Positions 25,464-33,756 of a DNA stretch of 64,000 nucleotides are shown here, piece by piece (positions within the stretch are counted from its first letter, which is position 1; every line of letters starts with the position of its first letter). Under the pieces are notes generated by a model. It did no database searches and was not told the origin of the DNA. It was given only the letters and a program-made list of their open reading frames with translations. The DNA comes from Streptomyces xanthophaeus (GTDB lineage: Bacteria; Actinomycetota; Actinomycetes; Streptomycetales; Streptomycetaceae): assembly GCF_000725805.1 (NCBI RefSeq), contig NZ_JOFT01000011.1, positions 372,001 through 436,000 of the forward strand, read 5' to 3'. A program made the translations under genes and the position numbers.

Positions 25464-26435
25464 TCAGACCGTGATCACCGTCTTGCCCAGCAGCTCCCGG
25501 GACTCGATCGCCCCGTGCGCCTCTGCCGCGCGCTCCAGGGGGAAGGTGGCCCCGATCACCGGGCGCAGGAGGCCCTCGGCCGCCGCCCGCAGGGCGCGCG
25601 TGGCGAGTCCGGCGTGCTCCGTGTCGGTCAGCTGGACGTCCGCGATGCCGAGCAGGCGGATGCCGCGGGCCTGCGCGTCCTGCGGGTCCACGGCGGCGAA
25701 GCCGCCCGTCGGGGCGCCGTGGGCCGAGAACCGGCCGCCCGTCGCGACCAGGGGGAAGGCGGCCAGGCCGACCTCGCCGCCCACCCCGTCCAGCACCACG
25801 TCCGCGCCCGCGGCTCCGAGCGCCCCGCGGGCCTGCTCCACCCAGTCGGGGCGGGCCGCGTCGACGACGGCGTCGGCGCCCAGCTCCCGTACCAGGGCCG
25901 TCTTGCGTTCGCCGCGTGCCACGCCGACGACCCGTGCGCCCGCCGCCTTCGCCAGTTGCACCAGTACGGTGCCCATCCCGCCCGAGGCGCCGAGGATCAG
26001 CACCTGCTCACCGGGCCCCAGGCCCGTGGTCTCCAGCAGCCTGGCGGAGGTCACCCCGTCGTGCACGAGGGCCGCCGCGTCGGTGAAGGAGACCTCGTCC
26101 GGGACTGCGGCGAGGGCCTCGGCAGGGGCCAGGGCCAGCTCCGCGTAGCCGCCGCTGATGCCGACGGACGCGACGACGCGGCGGCCGGTCCACGCCGGGT
26201 CCACGCCCTCGCCGGTCGCGCGGACGGTTCCCGCTATGCCGCCGCCCGGTACGTAGGGCGGGGCCACCGGGAAGAATTCACGGCCCCAGCCTCTGCGCAC
26301 CTGGGTGTCCACGAAGATCGTGTCGACGGCGGCGACGGAGACGAGCACCTGCCCCGGACCCGCCACCGGGTCGGGCAGCTCCGCCGGAACAAGTACGTCC
26401 GGACCGCCGAACCCGATCGCCTGTGTTGCACGCAT
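25464..26435 (-). CDS. zinc-independent quinone oxidoreductase-like MDR protein
   Basis: The 323-aa protein has a GroES-like N-terminal domain (D-T-I-F-V-D-T-Q-V-R-R-G and P-Y-V-P-G-G-G-I-A-G-T-V) and a Rossmann domain with the motif L-G-A-S-G-G-M-G-T-V. No zinc ligands are present. It should be a cytosolic NADPH-dependent quinone or enone reductase. ATG 26435 is preceded by GGAGGGG. It converges on the PBP4 gene with 13 bp between stops and shares its strand with the methyltransferase upstream. Confidence 0.85.
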   Translation of the reverse strand: MRATQAIGFGGPDVLVPAELPDPVAGPGQVLVSVAAVDTIFVDTQVRRGWGREFFPVAPPYVPGGGIAGTVRATGEGVDPAWTGRRVVASVGISGGYAELALAPAEALAAVPDEVSFTDAAALVHDGVTSARLLETTGLGPGEQVLILGASGGMGTVLVQLAKAAGARVVGVARGERKTALVRELGADAVVDAARPDWVEQARGALGAAGADVVLDGVGGEVGLAAFPLVATGGRFSAHGAPTGGFAAVDPQDAQARGIRLLGIADVQLTDTEHAGLATRALRAAAEGLLRPVIGATFPLERAAEAHGAIESRELLGKTVITV

Positions 26436-26539
26436 GGCACTCACCCCTCCACCGGGCACCCGGACTCTCCGGCGCCCATGTGGAGAGTCTCGGACGTCAA
26501 GTGCGGTCGAGGTCAAGCGATCTTGAGCGGCCGGCCACA

Positions 26540-27376
26540 CTATGAGGAACGGGTGGCGGTGATCAGGTAGTAGTCCAGGATCTGCTGTTCCCAGGCGGCC
26601 AGGAAGTTGCGGGGCCAGGTGCCCGGTTCCCAGAGGCGGGCGAGCCAGCGGTCCCAGCCGGGCCACACCTGCGGGCCGATCGAGCTGGTCCTGACGTCCA
26701 CGAGACCGGCCTCGGCGAAGGCGTCGGCGAGCCGGGACACGGGCCGGGCGATGTCCAGGCCGCTCGCGAACGAGTCCAGCAGTCCCGCGAGCCGCTCGGC
26801 GTGCGCGGCGGAGCCGTCGGCCGTGAAGAAGCTCGCGACCGCCACCCGCCCGCCGGGCCGCAGGACGCGCGCCGTCTCCCGGGCGAACGCCGACAGGTCC
26901 GGGAAGTGCTGGGCGGCCTCGACGCTGTACAGGCAGTCGAACTCCCCGTCGCCGAACGGCAGGCTCTCCGCGGCTCCCAGGACGAAGCGCAGCCGGTCCG
27001 GCTGCGCGCCGAGGAGCCCGGCGTTCGCCACCCGGGCCCGCTGGAGCTGCTGGGGATGGATGTCCACCCCGGTGATCACCGTCGGCCCGTACTCCTCCAG
27101 TGCGAGGGCGCACCCGAGACCGAGACCGCAGCCGATCTCCACGGCGCGGCCGCCCCCCGGCCCGGCCGCGTCGAGGACGTGCCGGTACAGGTCCTGCTCG
27201 CTGCGGACCCGGTCGCCCTGCGACAGCGGCCGTTCGAGGTCGACGGACTGCCAGTAGCCGAAGTTGATGAACCCTCCGGCGAACACCGGCACCGCGCTGA
27301 GATCGGCTGGTCCGTACGTCTCCCACACCTCGGGCCGTACGACCGGAACGGACTGCTCTGCAGGCTCGTCAGACAA
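26540..27376 (-). CDS. class I SAM-dependent methyltransferase
   Basis: The protein (278 aa from TTG 27376) has the SAM-binding motif V-E-I-G-C-G-L-G-L-G-C near residue 82, an acidic loop at T-G-V-D-I-H, and the F-D-C-L-Y-S-V-E-A-A-Q-H-F segment typical of small-molecule C- or O-methyltransferases related to UbiE and sterol/polyketide enzymes. The substrate is unknown. The TTG start is favoured by GGAGGT 9 nt upstream; an ATG at 27409 would add 11 residues. It is a likely single-gene unit, transcribed away from the phosphoesterase. Confidence 0.8.
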   Translation of the reverse strand: MSDEPAEQSVPVVRPEVWETYGPADLSAVPVFAGGFINFGYWQSVDLERPLSQGDRVRSEQDLYRHVLDAAGPGGGRAVEIGCGLGLGCALALEEYGPTVITGVDIHPQQLQRARVANAGLLGAQPDRLRFVLGAAESLPFGDGEFDCLYSVEAAQHFPDLSAFARETARVLRPGGRVAVASFFTADGSAAHAERLAGLLDSFASGLDIARPVSRLADAFAEAGLVDVRTSSIGPQVWPGWDRWLARLWEPGTWPRNFLAAWEQQILDYYLITATRSS

Positions 27377-27560
27377 CGCCCCACCACCTCCGCTTGCACC
27401 AGGAAGCATGCTGACCCGACGTCACCAGTGTGGCCTGCGCGGGCCCGTCACGACAGATGGCCCGCCCAGCGGCCCCGCATCGGGTACGGGTCCGCGTCCC
27501 ACCGGTGCGACACGGGGTGGGACGGCGCGGAACCGGTGCGCGGCGCCTACGGTGAGACGC

Positions 27561-28064
27561 ATGCGGCTGCTGCTGACCTCCGACACGCACGTGCCCGCCC
27601 GCGCCGCGCGCCTGCCGGAAGCCCTGCTGGCGGCCGTCGACGAGGCCGACGCGGTGATCCACGCCGGGGACTGGACCGACGAAGCCACCCTCGACCTGCT
27701 GGAGTCGAGGTCGCGCCGCCTGATCGGCGTGTACGGCAACAACGACGGGCCCGCCCTGCGCCGCAGGCTGCCCGAGGTGGCCCGCGCCGAACTCGGCGGC
27801 CTGCGCTTCGCGGTCGTCCACGAGACCGGCCCGGCCGCCGGGCGGGAACGGCGCTGCGCCACGCGGTTTCCCGAGGTGGACGTGCTGGTGTTCGGCCACA
27901 GTCACATCCCGTGGGACTCCACGGCTCCGGGCGGGCTGCGCCTGCTCAATCCCGGGTCGCCGACCGACCGGCGGCGCCAGCCCCACCACACCTTCCTGAC
28001 GCTGACCGTCGAGGACGGCGTGCTGCTGCGGACCACCCTGCACCGGCTGCCGCCGAGGCCCTGA
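27561..28064 (+). CDS. YfcE/MJ0936-type metallophosphoesterase
   Basis: The 167-aa protein has all metal-binding blocks of the calcineurin-like phosphoesterases: S-D-T-H-V near the N-terminus, H-A-G-D-W, G-N-N-D, V-H-E-T and F-G-H-S-H. The short length fits the YfcE group of two-metal phosphodiesterases. Its natural substrate is unknown. The ATG lies 7 nt after TACGGT (27548-27553), a leaderless pattern. Confidence 0.87.
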   Translation: MRLLLTSDTHVPARAARLPEALLAAVDEADAVIHAGDWTDEATLDLLESRSRRLIGVYGNNDGPALRRRLPEVARAELGGLRFAVVHETGPAAGRERRCATRFPEVDVLVFGHSHIPWDSTAPGGLRLLNPGSPTDRRRQPHHTFLTLTVEDGVLLRTTLHRLPPRP

Positions 28065-28202
28065 GGCGACGGCTCCGCACCGCCGTGCGTACGAGGCACG
28101 CGTACGGACCGCGCGTACGGACCTGGGAACGGGGCAGGTGGCCCGTATCCGCCACGAGGGACCGGCCCTGGGGTACCGGCGGCGAGCTACCGAGGAGATG
28201 CG

Positions 28203-28457
28203 GTGTCGGACCACACGACGGACGAGCAACTGGAAGCCCTGCGCGCACAGCTGCGGACGACCGGGCCGGGCCTCTCCCCGCAGGAACGCGAACACCTGGG
28301 GTCCCTGCTGGACCGGCTGGAGGCGGACCGCGCCGCGCCCGACCCCGGTGCGGCGGAGTCGCTGAACCACGCCGCCGAACGGTTCGAGGTGCACCACCCC
28401 GCCCTGTCCGCGGCCCTGCGCAACATCGCCGTCAGCCTGGCCAACATCGGCATCTGA
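28203..28457 (+). CDS. DUF4404 family protein
   Basis: The 84-aa acidic, helical protein matches DUF4404: an N-terminal E-Q-L-E-A-L-R-A-Q-L helix, a central L-L-D-R-L-E helix and the conserved C-terminal block H-P-A-L-S-A-A-L-R-N-I-A-x-S-L-A-N-I-G-I. Function is unknown. GTG 28203 has a GAGGAG ribosome site. It is a free-standing small gene. Confidence 0.82.
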   Translation: MSDHTTDEQLEALRAQLRTTGPGLSPQEREHLGSLLDRLEADRAAPDPGAAESLNHAAERFEVHHPALSAALRNIAVSLANIGI

Positions 28458-28546
28458 GCCCCCGCGGGGTGAAGGGCGGCGGGATCACCCGCGACGCCGC
28501 CGCCCGCTGCCGCCGATTCCCGGGCCCGCCTCACTAGGGTGACGCC

Positions 28547-29113
28547 ATGGGCCACGAGGACACCGCGGACACCGGACCGGCCGCGTCCGGGCCCGAGCGG
28601 GGCGATGCCACGGCCGCCGCGCCCGGCCAGGACGTGCAGGCCGCCACCGACCGGCTGAAGGAACGGCTGTACGCAACCATCACCATGATCTCCGTGGTGA
28701 TCGGCCTGGCCGTCTCGGAGCACGCCGACGCCCCCGGGGCCGCTGCGACGGTGGTGACCGCCGCCGTCGGTCTGTGGCTGGCGACGCTCGTCGCGGACCA
28801 GCAGGCCCACCGCGTGGTCCACGGCCGGGTCGCTTCCGGCCGCGTGCTGCGCCGCATGCTGTGGGTCAGCAGCCCGCTGCTGCTGTCCGCCGTGGGCCCG
28901 CTGGTCCTGATCGGCTCGGCCGCCCTGGGCGTGATGGAGCTGACGACCGCCCTGTACGCGGCGGCCGGGGTGAGCGTCACCAGCCTGTTCGGCTGGGGCT
29001 GGTACGGCGGAGTCCGCATGGGCAGCGGCTGGGCCGTCGCCGTGCTGGCCGGCCTCCTCGACGCCGCGATCGGCCTGGCCGTCGCCGTGGTCAAGGCGGC
29101 CGCAGGGCACTGA
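28547..29113 (+). CDS. integral membrane protein of unknown function
   Basis: The 188-aa protein has a charged, disordered-looking N-terminal third and then four hydrophobic helices (about residues 47-62, 68-88, 105-130 and 160-183). A conserved-looking D-Q-Q-A-H-R-V-V-H-G-R loop follows helix two. No transport or enzyme motif is visible. The ATG lies 6 nt after TAGGGT (28535-28540), so the transcript is probably leaderless. Confidence 0.72.
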   Translation: MGHEDTADTGPAASGPERGDATAAAPGQDVQAATDRLKERLYATITMISVVIGLAVSEHADAPGAAATVVTAAVGLWLATLVADQQAHRVVHGRVASGRVLRRMLWVSSPLLLSAVGPLVLIGSAALGVMELTTALYAAAGVSVTSLFGWGWYGGVRMGSGWAVAVLAGLLDAAIGLAVAVVKAAAGH

Positions 29114-29157
29114 ACGGCCCGTCGGCGCCGGAGACAGCTGGGCGGGGGCCCCGCAAC

Positions 29158-29177
29158 CATTCGCCGCTCGCCGAAGT
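29158..29177. promoter_or_regulatory. half-site operator in front of the ArsR-type gene
   Basis: CCGAAGT (29171-29177) is identical to the right arm of the perfect inverted repeat upstream of the EamA gene at 30060. The left arm at 29158-29164 keeps only its TTCG core. The site ends 20 bp before the preferred start of the regulator, which suggests autoregulation. Confidence 0.4.
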
Positions 29178-29196
29178 CATGAGGCATTCTGGAGGC

Positions 29197-29931
29197 ATGA
29201 ACGAGTTGCATTCCGGTATGCCTGCGGACGGACTCGCCCCTGCCGCGCGCCTCGCCGCCTTCGCCTCGGCCCTGGCCGACGAGACGCGGGCCGCCATCTG
29301 CATGACGCTGCTGGAGGGGCGCGCCTGGACCGCGGGCGAGCTGGCCCGGATCACCGCGGTCGCACCGTCCACCGTCAGCGGGCACCTGTCCCGGCTGATC
29401 GAGGCGGGGCTGTGCGTGACCGAGCGGCAAGGCCGCCACAGTTACGTACGGATCGCCGACGCCGCGACGGCGCGGCTCGTCGACGAACTGGCCTCGTACG
29501 CGATCCCGGACCGGGACGCCGCGCACGCGGTGCCCGTGGTCGCCGCGCCGGACCCGCTGGTGCGCGCCCGCACCTGCTACGACCACTTCGCGGGGCGGCT
29601 GGGCATGGCGGTGACCGATGCGATGGAGCGGCGCGGACTGCTGCGCACCGAGGACGTGTTCGACCTGACGGAGGCCGGCCGGGCCTGGTGTGCCGAGGCC
29701 GGCATCAGCCTCGTCCAGGAGGGACGCAGGCCGCTGGCGAGTTCCTGCCTGGACTGGACGGAGCGGCGGCGCCATCTGGGAGGCGTCTCCGGGGCCCGGC
29801 TGTGCGCGCGGGCGCTGGACGAGGAGTGGGTGGTACGGCCTGCCGGGGGCGGGCGGGCACTGGAGGTCACGCCGGCCGGCGAACGGGCCTTCGGGGAGTT
29901 GCTGGGGATCACCGCGGATGCGTGGCGTTAG
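29197..29931 (+). CDS. ArsR-type winged-helix transcriptional regulator
   Basis: The 244-aa protein has an N-terminal ArsR-like winged helix (about residues 15-95: L-A-D-E-T-R-A-A-I-C-M-T-L-L, W-T-A-G-E-L-A-R and the S-T-V-S-G-H-L-S-R-L recognition helix) plus a longer C-terminal part of about 130 residues with G-V-S-G-A-R-L-C-A-R-A-L-D. No clear metal-binding cysteine cluster is seen at the ArsR positions, so a non-metal signal is likely. It probably controls the EamA exporter gene 128 bp downstream through shared CCGAAGT half-sites. Starts at 29179 and 29218 are alternatives. Confidence 0.82.
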   Translation: MNELHSGMPADGLAPAARLAAFASALADETRAAICMTLLEGRAWTAGELARITAVAPSTVSGHLSRLIEAGLCVTERQGRHSYVRIADAATARLVDELASYAIPDRDAAHAVPVVAAPDPLVRARTCYDHFAGRLGMAVTDAMERRGLLRTEDVFDLTEAGRAWCAEAGISLVQEGRRPLASSCLDWTERRRHLGGVSGARLCARALDEEWVVRPAGGGRALEVTPAGERAFGELLGITADAWR

Positions 29932-30018
29932 GGCGTCTCTGAGGAGACGTGGGGGCAGGGCGGAGGCCGGGCCGCGGCCGGACGGAGGCCGCCATCCGTA
30001 CCGGCCCCCGCGAAAAAT

Positions 30019-30038
30019 ACTTCGGTGACTGCCGAAGT
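30019..30038. promoter_or_regulatory. perfect inverted repeat upstream of the EamA exporter gene
   Basis: ACTTCGG-TGACTG-CCGAAGT (7+6+7) ends 9 bp before the TAGGGT -10 box (30048-30053), that is, between the -35 and -10 positions. A protein bound there would block transcription. One arm recurs upstream of the neighbouring ArsR-type gene, the obvious candidate regulator. Confidence 0.6.
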
Positions 30039-30059
30039 GTTCTGCCGTAGGGTGACCCC

Positions 30060-31001
30060 ATGACGTTCCGCTCGAGTCTCCTCCCGCCCGGCGTCCTCAC
30101 CGTCGGCGCCGTCTCCTTCACGGTGTTCGCCTGGGCGTCCGCCTTCGTCTCCATCCGCAGCGCGGGAGCCGCCTATTCACCCGGGGCCCTGGCCCTCGGC
30201 CGGTTGCTGGCCGCCTCGGTGGTGCTCGCCGTCCTGCTCCTGGTCCGGCGCCAGGGGCTGCCGCCCCGTGCGGCCTGGCGCGGGATCCTGATCTCCGGCG
30301 TGGTCTGGTTCGGCGGCTACACCGTCGCCCTGAACTGGGGCGAACGTCTCGTCGACGCGGGCACGGCCTCCCTGCTCGTGAACACCGGCCCGATCCTCAT
30401 GGCGCTCCTCGCGGCCCGGCTGCTCGGCGAGGCCCTGCCGCCGCGGCTGCTGGCGGGGATGGGCGTCTCCTTCGTCGGAGCCGTGGTCGTGGGCCTGTCC
30501 ATGTCCTCGGGTGACGGCGGCAGCACCTCTCTGCTGGGGGTCGCGCTCTGCCTGCTCGCGGCGGTGGCCTACGCGACCGGGGTCATCGCTCAGAAGCCCG
30601 CGCTCTCCTTCGGCAACCCGCTGCAGATCACCGCCTACAGCTGCCTGACCGGAGCCGTGGTGTGCCTCCCCTTCGCGGGACAGCTGGCCTCCGAACTTCC
30701 GAAGGCGCCCCTGTCCGCGACGCTGAACATGGTCTACCTGGGCGTGGTGCCGACCGCCCTCGCCTTCACCACCTGGACCTACGCCCTGGCCCGGATGCCC
30801 GTCGGCCGGCTGGGCGCGACGACCTATGCCGTCCCCGCCATCGTCGTCCTGATGAGCTGGGCCTTCCTGGGCGAGGTGCCCGCCTGGCTGACGCTGCTCG
30901 GCGGCGTGCTCTGCCTGGCCGGAGTGGCCGTGTCCCGGTACCGCCCGCGCTCCGCCCGCACTCCGGCCGACGACACCCCGTCGCCCGCGGGCCGGACATG
31001 A
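30060..31001 (+). CDS. EamA/DMT-family transporter
   Basis: The 313-aa membrane protein has ten hydrophobic helices arranged as two EamA repeats (first near residues 15-140, second near 150-290), with the family blocks W-A-S-A-F-V-S-I-R and G-x-x-P-T-A-L-A-F-T-T-W-T-Y-A-L. DMT proteins usually export amino acids or other metabolites and drugs. The ATG lies 6 nt after TAGGGT, and an operator-like repeat overlaps the promoter. The ketopantoate reductase-like gene follows after 55 bp and may be cotranscribed. Confidence 0.87.
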   Translation: MTFRSSLLPPGVLTVGAVSFTVFAWASAFVSIRSAGAAYSPGALALGRLLAASVVLAVLLLVRRQGLPPRAAWRGILISGVVWFGGYTVALNWGERLVDAGTASLLVNTGPILMALLAARLLGEALPPRLLAGMGVSFVGAVVVGLSMSSGDGGSTSLLGVALCLLAAVAYATGVIAQKPALSFGNPLQITAYSCLTGAVVCLPFAGQLASELPKAPLSATLNMVYLGVVPTALAFTTWTYALARMPVGRLGATTYAVPAIVVLMSWAFLGEVPAWLTLLGGVLCLAGVAVSRYRPRSARTPADDTPSPAGRT

Positions 31002-31056
31002 TCCGGACGTCCTGCCGTCCGCGGAACACGCCCCCTCCCACGAAAGGCAACCCCTC

Positions 31057-31986
31057 ATGAGGATCCTCACGGTCGGCGCCGGCGCCGTCGGCGGCTTCTT
31101 CGGCGCCCGTCTCGCGCAGGCGGGCCATGACGTCTCCTTCCTGGTCCGGCCGGCCCGCGCCAAGGCCCTGGCCGCCCGGGGCCTGCGCGTGGAGGGTCAG
31201 GGCGAGAGCCTGCACATCACGCCGGACCTGGTCACGTCCGACGCCCCGGACGGGCCGTACGACCTGGTCCTGCTGTCGGTCAAGGCGACCGCCCTGCACG
31301 CGGCGGTGGCCGACGTCGAGGCCGCCGTCGGCCCGGACACCGCCGTCGTGCCCCTGCTCAACGGGATCGCCCATCTCGACGTGCTCGTCGGCCGGTTCGG
31401 GGCGGGGGCGGTCCTCGGCGGGGTCGCGAAGGTGGTCACCACCCTGAACGAGGAGGGTGACGTCCTGCGCATGGCCCCGCCCGCGGTCATCCTGACCGGT
31501 GAGACCGACGGGCGTCCTTCGGCCCGCGTGGAAGCGATCCGTACGGCCCTGGCCGGCGCGGGCATCGACTCACCGGCGACCGAGGACATCGTGGCGGCCA
31601 TGTGGCACAAGTGGGTGTTCATCTCCACCCTGGTCGCCCTGACCTGCCTGATGCGCGGCACCGTGGGTGAGGTCAACGCCGTCCCGGGCGGGGCGGCCCT
31701 CGGGCCGTCCCTGCTCGCCGAGGCCGCCGCGGTGGCTGCGGCCGCCGGTCACCCGGTGCCCGAGGCCGACCTGGCCTTCACCACGGCGACCGTCACGGCC
31801 TCCGGCTCCCCGCTCACGCCGTCCCTCTACCGCGACCTCGCCGCCGGAGCGCCCACGGAGGCCGACCACGTCCTGACCGACCTCACCCTCCGCGCCCGCG
31901 CGCTGGGCGTGGCCACTCCGCTGCTGGACCTCGCCGCCCTCCACCTGCGCGTCCACGAGCACCGGCTGGCCGCGGGACGCCCGTAG
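31057..31986 (+). CDS. 2-dehydropantoate 2-reductase family protein
   Basis: The 309-aa protein has an N-terminal NADP-binding motif V-G-A-G-A-V-G-G-F-F-G, the L-L-S-V-K-A-T segment, the catalytic-type Lys in M-W-H-K-W-V-F and a helical C-terminal domain. This is the ApbA/PanE fold, which reduces ketopantoate for pantothenate and CoA. Actinobacteria carry several paralogues, so the true substrate may differ and I do not assign panE. It is probably cotranscribed with the EamA gene. Confidence 0.82.
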   Translation: MRILTVGAGAVGGFFGARLAQAGHDVSFLVRPARAKALAARGLRVEGQGESLHITPDLVTSDAPDGPYDLVLLSVKATALHAAVADVEAAVGPDTAVVPLLNGIAHLDVLVGRFGAGAVLGGVAKVVTTLNEEGDVLRMAPPAVILTGETDGRPSARVEAIRTALAGAGIDSPATEDIVAAMWHKWVFISTLVALTCLMRGTVGEVNAVPGGAALGPSLLAEAAAVAAAAGHPVPEADLAFTTATVTASGSPLTPSLYRDLAAGAPTEADHVLTDLTLRARALGVATPLLDLAALHLRVHEHRLAAGRP

Positions 31987-32023
31987 GCCTGCCGCGCGCA
32001 GGCGGTCCGTGGCCGCGGGCCGC

Positions 32024-32473
32024 CTACGCGCCGGACGGTACCCGCCTCAGGCGCGTGACCTCGTCCTCCCGGCCTTCCGTGCCTTCCCGGATGGCCTCGG
32101 CCCGGTCCATCGGGGCCCAGCCCGCGCCGTTCTCCGCATTGACCTCGTCGCGGGGGTCCCGGAGGCCGTAGTGCCGGAACAGCTGGGCCTCCTGCGCCAC
32201 GGAGAGCACGCTCCCGCACTCCACCGCGGCGCAGGGGGCCTCCTCGATCAGCGCCACGGGGTAGGGCACCACCAGGCGTTCGCCGATCAGTTCCGCGTGG
32301 CGCAGGGGGATGAAGACCCCGCCCAGGCCGGAGGCGCGGTCGACGATGCGGACCCATTCGGGCCTTCCGGTGGTGTCGTCCACCAGTACGTACTCCACGG
32401 CCCCGATGTGCAGGCCGCGTTCCGTGGAGGCCCCGAACCCGGCCAGTTCCGACAACTGCTCCTGAGTGATCAC
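32024..32473 (-). CDS. PRC-barrel domain protein
   Basis: The 149-aa protein has a PRC-barrel-like beta-rich segment (about residues 20-85: G-A-V-E-Y-V-L-V-D-D-T-T-G-R-P-E-W-V-R and V-F-I-P-L-R) followed by a charged helical tail with H-Y-G-L. PRC-barrel proteins occur in RNA processing, photosynthetic reaction centres and stress proteins; the role here is unknown. It heads a run of three minus-strand small genes, the others being 32575-32892 and 32943-33470 upstream. Confidence 0.72.
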   Translation of the reverse strand: MITQEQLSELAGFGASTERGLHIGAVEYVLVDDTTGRPEWVRIVDRASGLGGVFIPLRHAELIGERLVVPYPVALIEEAPCAAVECGSVLSVAQEAQLFRHYGLRDPRDEVNAENGAGWAPMDRAEAIREGTEGREDEVTRLRRVPSGA

Positions 32474-32574
32474 TGCGGCTCCTCGCTCTCGGTGTCTTCG
32501 CCGTCCCGGCCCGGCTACCCACGCTCCGCCGCCCGAAAAGGGGGCGCCCCGGTCGGCCGTGCCGGGGAGCGGTG

Positions 32575-32892
32575 TCAGCCGGTGCTGTCGATCCCGGTGA
32601 CGATCGCCGGTCCCAGCGGCGCGTCCTGCTCCGAGAGGCCCGATTCCTTCAGGGCCGTGGCCACGAGGCCCAGAGCCGCGTCCTGCGCTCCCGCGCGATC
32701 CGCGGCCTCCACCTCCAGGCGGAGGCAGAACGTGCCGTCCTCGTTGACGGAGAGCAGGTCCAGTTCCTCCACCTCGCCCAGGTCCGAGCGTGCGGGGTCC
32801 TGGGGGCGCAGCCTGCGCGCCAACTCGGCGCGGGTGGCGGCCGGGACCTCGTGGACGAAGGTGCCGGGTACGGTGATGACGTAGGCGGTCAC
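32575..32892 (-). CDS. small conserved protein of unknown function
   Basis: This 105-aa acidic alpha/beta protein starts with a strand A-Y-V-I-T-V-P-G-T-F-V-H-E-V and has a second strand pair L-D-L-L-S-V-N-E-D-G-T-F-C-L-R-L-E-V, a ferredoxin-like layout, with a helix between. The GTG at 32892 has an excellent AAGGAGGAA ribosome site. It lies 50 bp downstream of the TPR gene and is probably in one transcript with it. I do not recognise a named family. Confidence 0.72.
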   Translation of the reverse strand: MTAYVITVPGTFVHEVPAATRAELARRLRPQDPARSDLGEVEELDLLSVNEDGTFCLRLEVEAADRAGAQDAALGLVATALKESGLSEQDAPLGPAIVTGIDSTG

Positions 32893-32942
32893 AGGTGGTT
32901 CCTCCTTCGGATCGCGCGCGCGGAAGGCCGCGCGCGCACGTG

Positions 32943-33470
32943 TCAGACCGTTTCGTCCAGGTCCCCGGCGTAGTGCTCGATCGCCCGGCGGTACCGGCCG
33001 ATGCCCGGGTCCCCGCTGGTGGCGGCGAGGAGCTTCAGCAGGAGCTCCATGGATTCGTGGTGGTGGCCGGTGTTGAACAGGGCCATCGAGAGGAAGGTCT
33101 GCAGGGCTCCGTCCCCGGGGAACTCGCCGAGGCCGAGCCGCAGGGTGCTGACCGCCTTCTCGTACTGCCCGAGCACGCGGTAGGTGCTTCCGAGGCCGAG
33201 CAACGCGTCGCGGCGGTCCTGCGGTGACAGGCCGCCGCGGAGGCTGGACTCGTAGAAGGGGACGGCCTCGGCTTCCAGGCCGAGCACGTCGTGGACCCAC
33301 GCGGTCTGGTAGGCCACCTCTGCGTCCTCGGGCCGGTCGGCCGCGAGGGCGAGCAGTCGGTGCCGGGCCTGCTCGTGGTGTCCTTGCTCGCGCAGGCGGA
33401 CGGCTTCGGCCAGGCGCGCGTCCCGGGAATCGTCCGCGGCCTCTCGGGGTTCTCGTACGGGTCCGCTCAT
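32943..33470 (-). CDS. tetratricopeptide repeat protein
   Basis: The 175-aa protein contains three to four TPR-like helical hairpins (about residues 18-50, 52-82, 90-120 and 122-155; for example the segment with Y-Q-T-A-W-V-H-D-V-L-G and L-G-S-T-Y-R-V-L-G-Q-Y-E-K-A). Such proteins scaffold protein contacts. No signal peptide or membrane segment is present. Partner unknown; the downstream small gene at 32575 is a candidate. Confidence 0.8.
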   Translation of the reverse strand: MSGPVREPREAADDSRDARLAEAVRLREQGHHEQARHRLLALAADRPEDAEVAYQTAWVHDVLGLEAEAVPFYESSLRGGLSPQDRRDALLGLGSTYRVLGQYEKAVSTLRLGLGEFPGDGALQTFLSMALFNTGHHHESMELLLKLLAATSGDPGIGRYRRAIEHYAGDLDETV

Positions 33471-33498
33471 GGGTCCATGATCCCAGACCTCGGGCGTT

Positions 33499-33606
33499 TC
33501 AGTCCTTGGCCAGGTCGAGGATCAGGACGAGGAGCGCCGCTCCCATCACCACCAGGTGGAACCATGCCGGGGCCGCCAGCACGCCCGCTCCGTCCGACCA
33601 GTTCAC
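33499..33606 (-). CDS. 35-aa single-helix membrane microprotein
   Basis: GTG 33606 has GGAGGG at 7 nt spacing and opens a 35-codon frame: about 12 polar residues, then one continuous hydrophobic helix (A-W-F-H-L-V-V-M-G-A-A-L-L-V-L-I-L) and a short charged end, D-L-A-K-D. The composition and good ribosome site argue for a real small membrane protein that routine gene callers would miss. Function is unknown. Confidence 0.5.
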   Translation of the reverse strand: MNWSDGAGVLAAPAWFHLVVMGAALLVLILDLAKD

Positions 33607-33756
33607 GATGGAGCCCTCCGTTCTCGGGGACCGGGCCTGCGGCTCGTCCGCGGCCTCACGGCGCGCCTGCCCCGAATCGGGGCCACGACACGCACCGGGG
33701 CCGGCGGCCTTGCGCGGGGACGGCGGCTGTCCGTGCCCGGTGGCAGACTGGCCGGC

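Noticed and set aside
30019..30038. The inverted repeat as a terminator
   Set aside because: It lies between the -35 and -10 positions of the EamA promoter and one arm recurs ahead of the regulator gene, so an operator is more likely.
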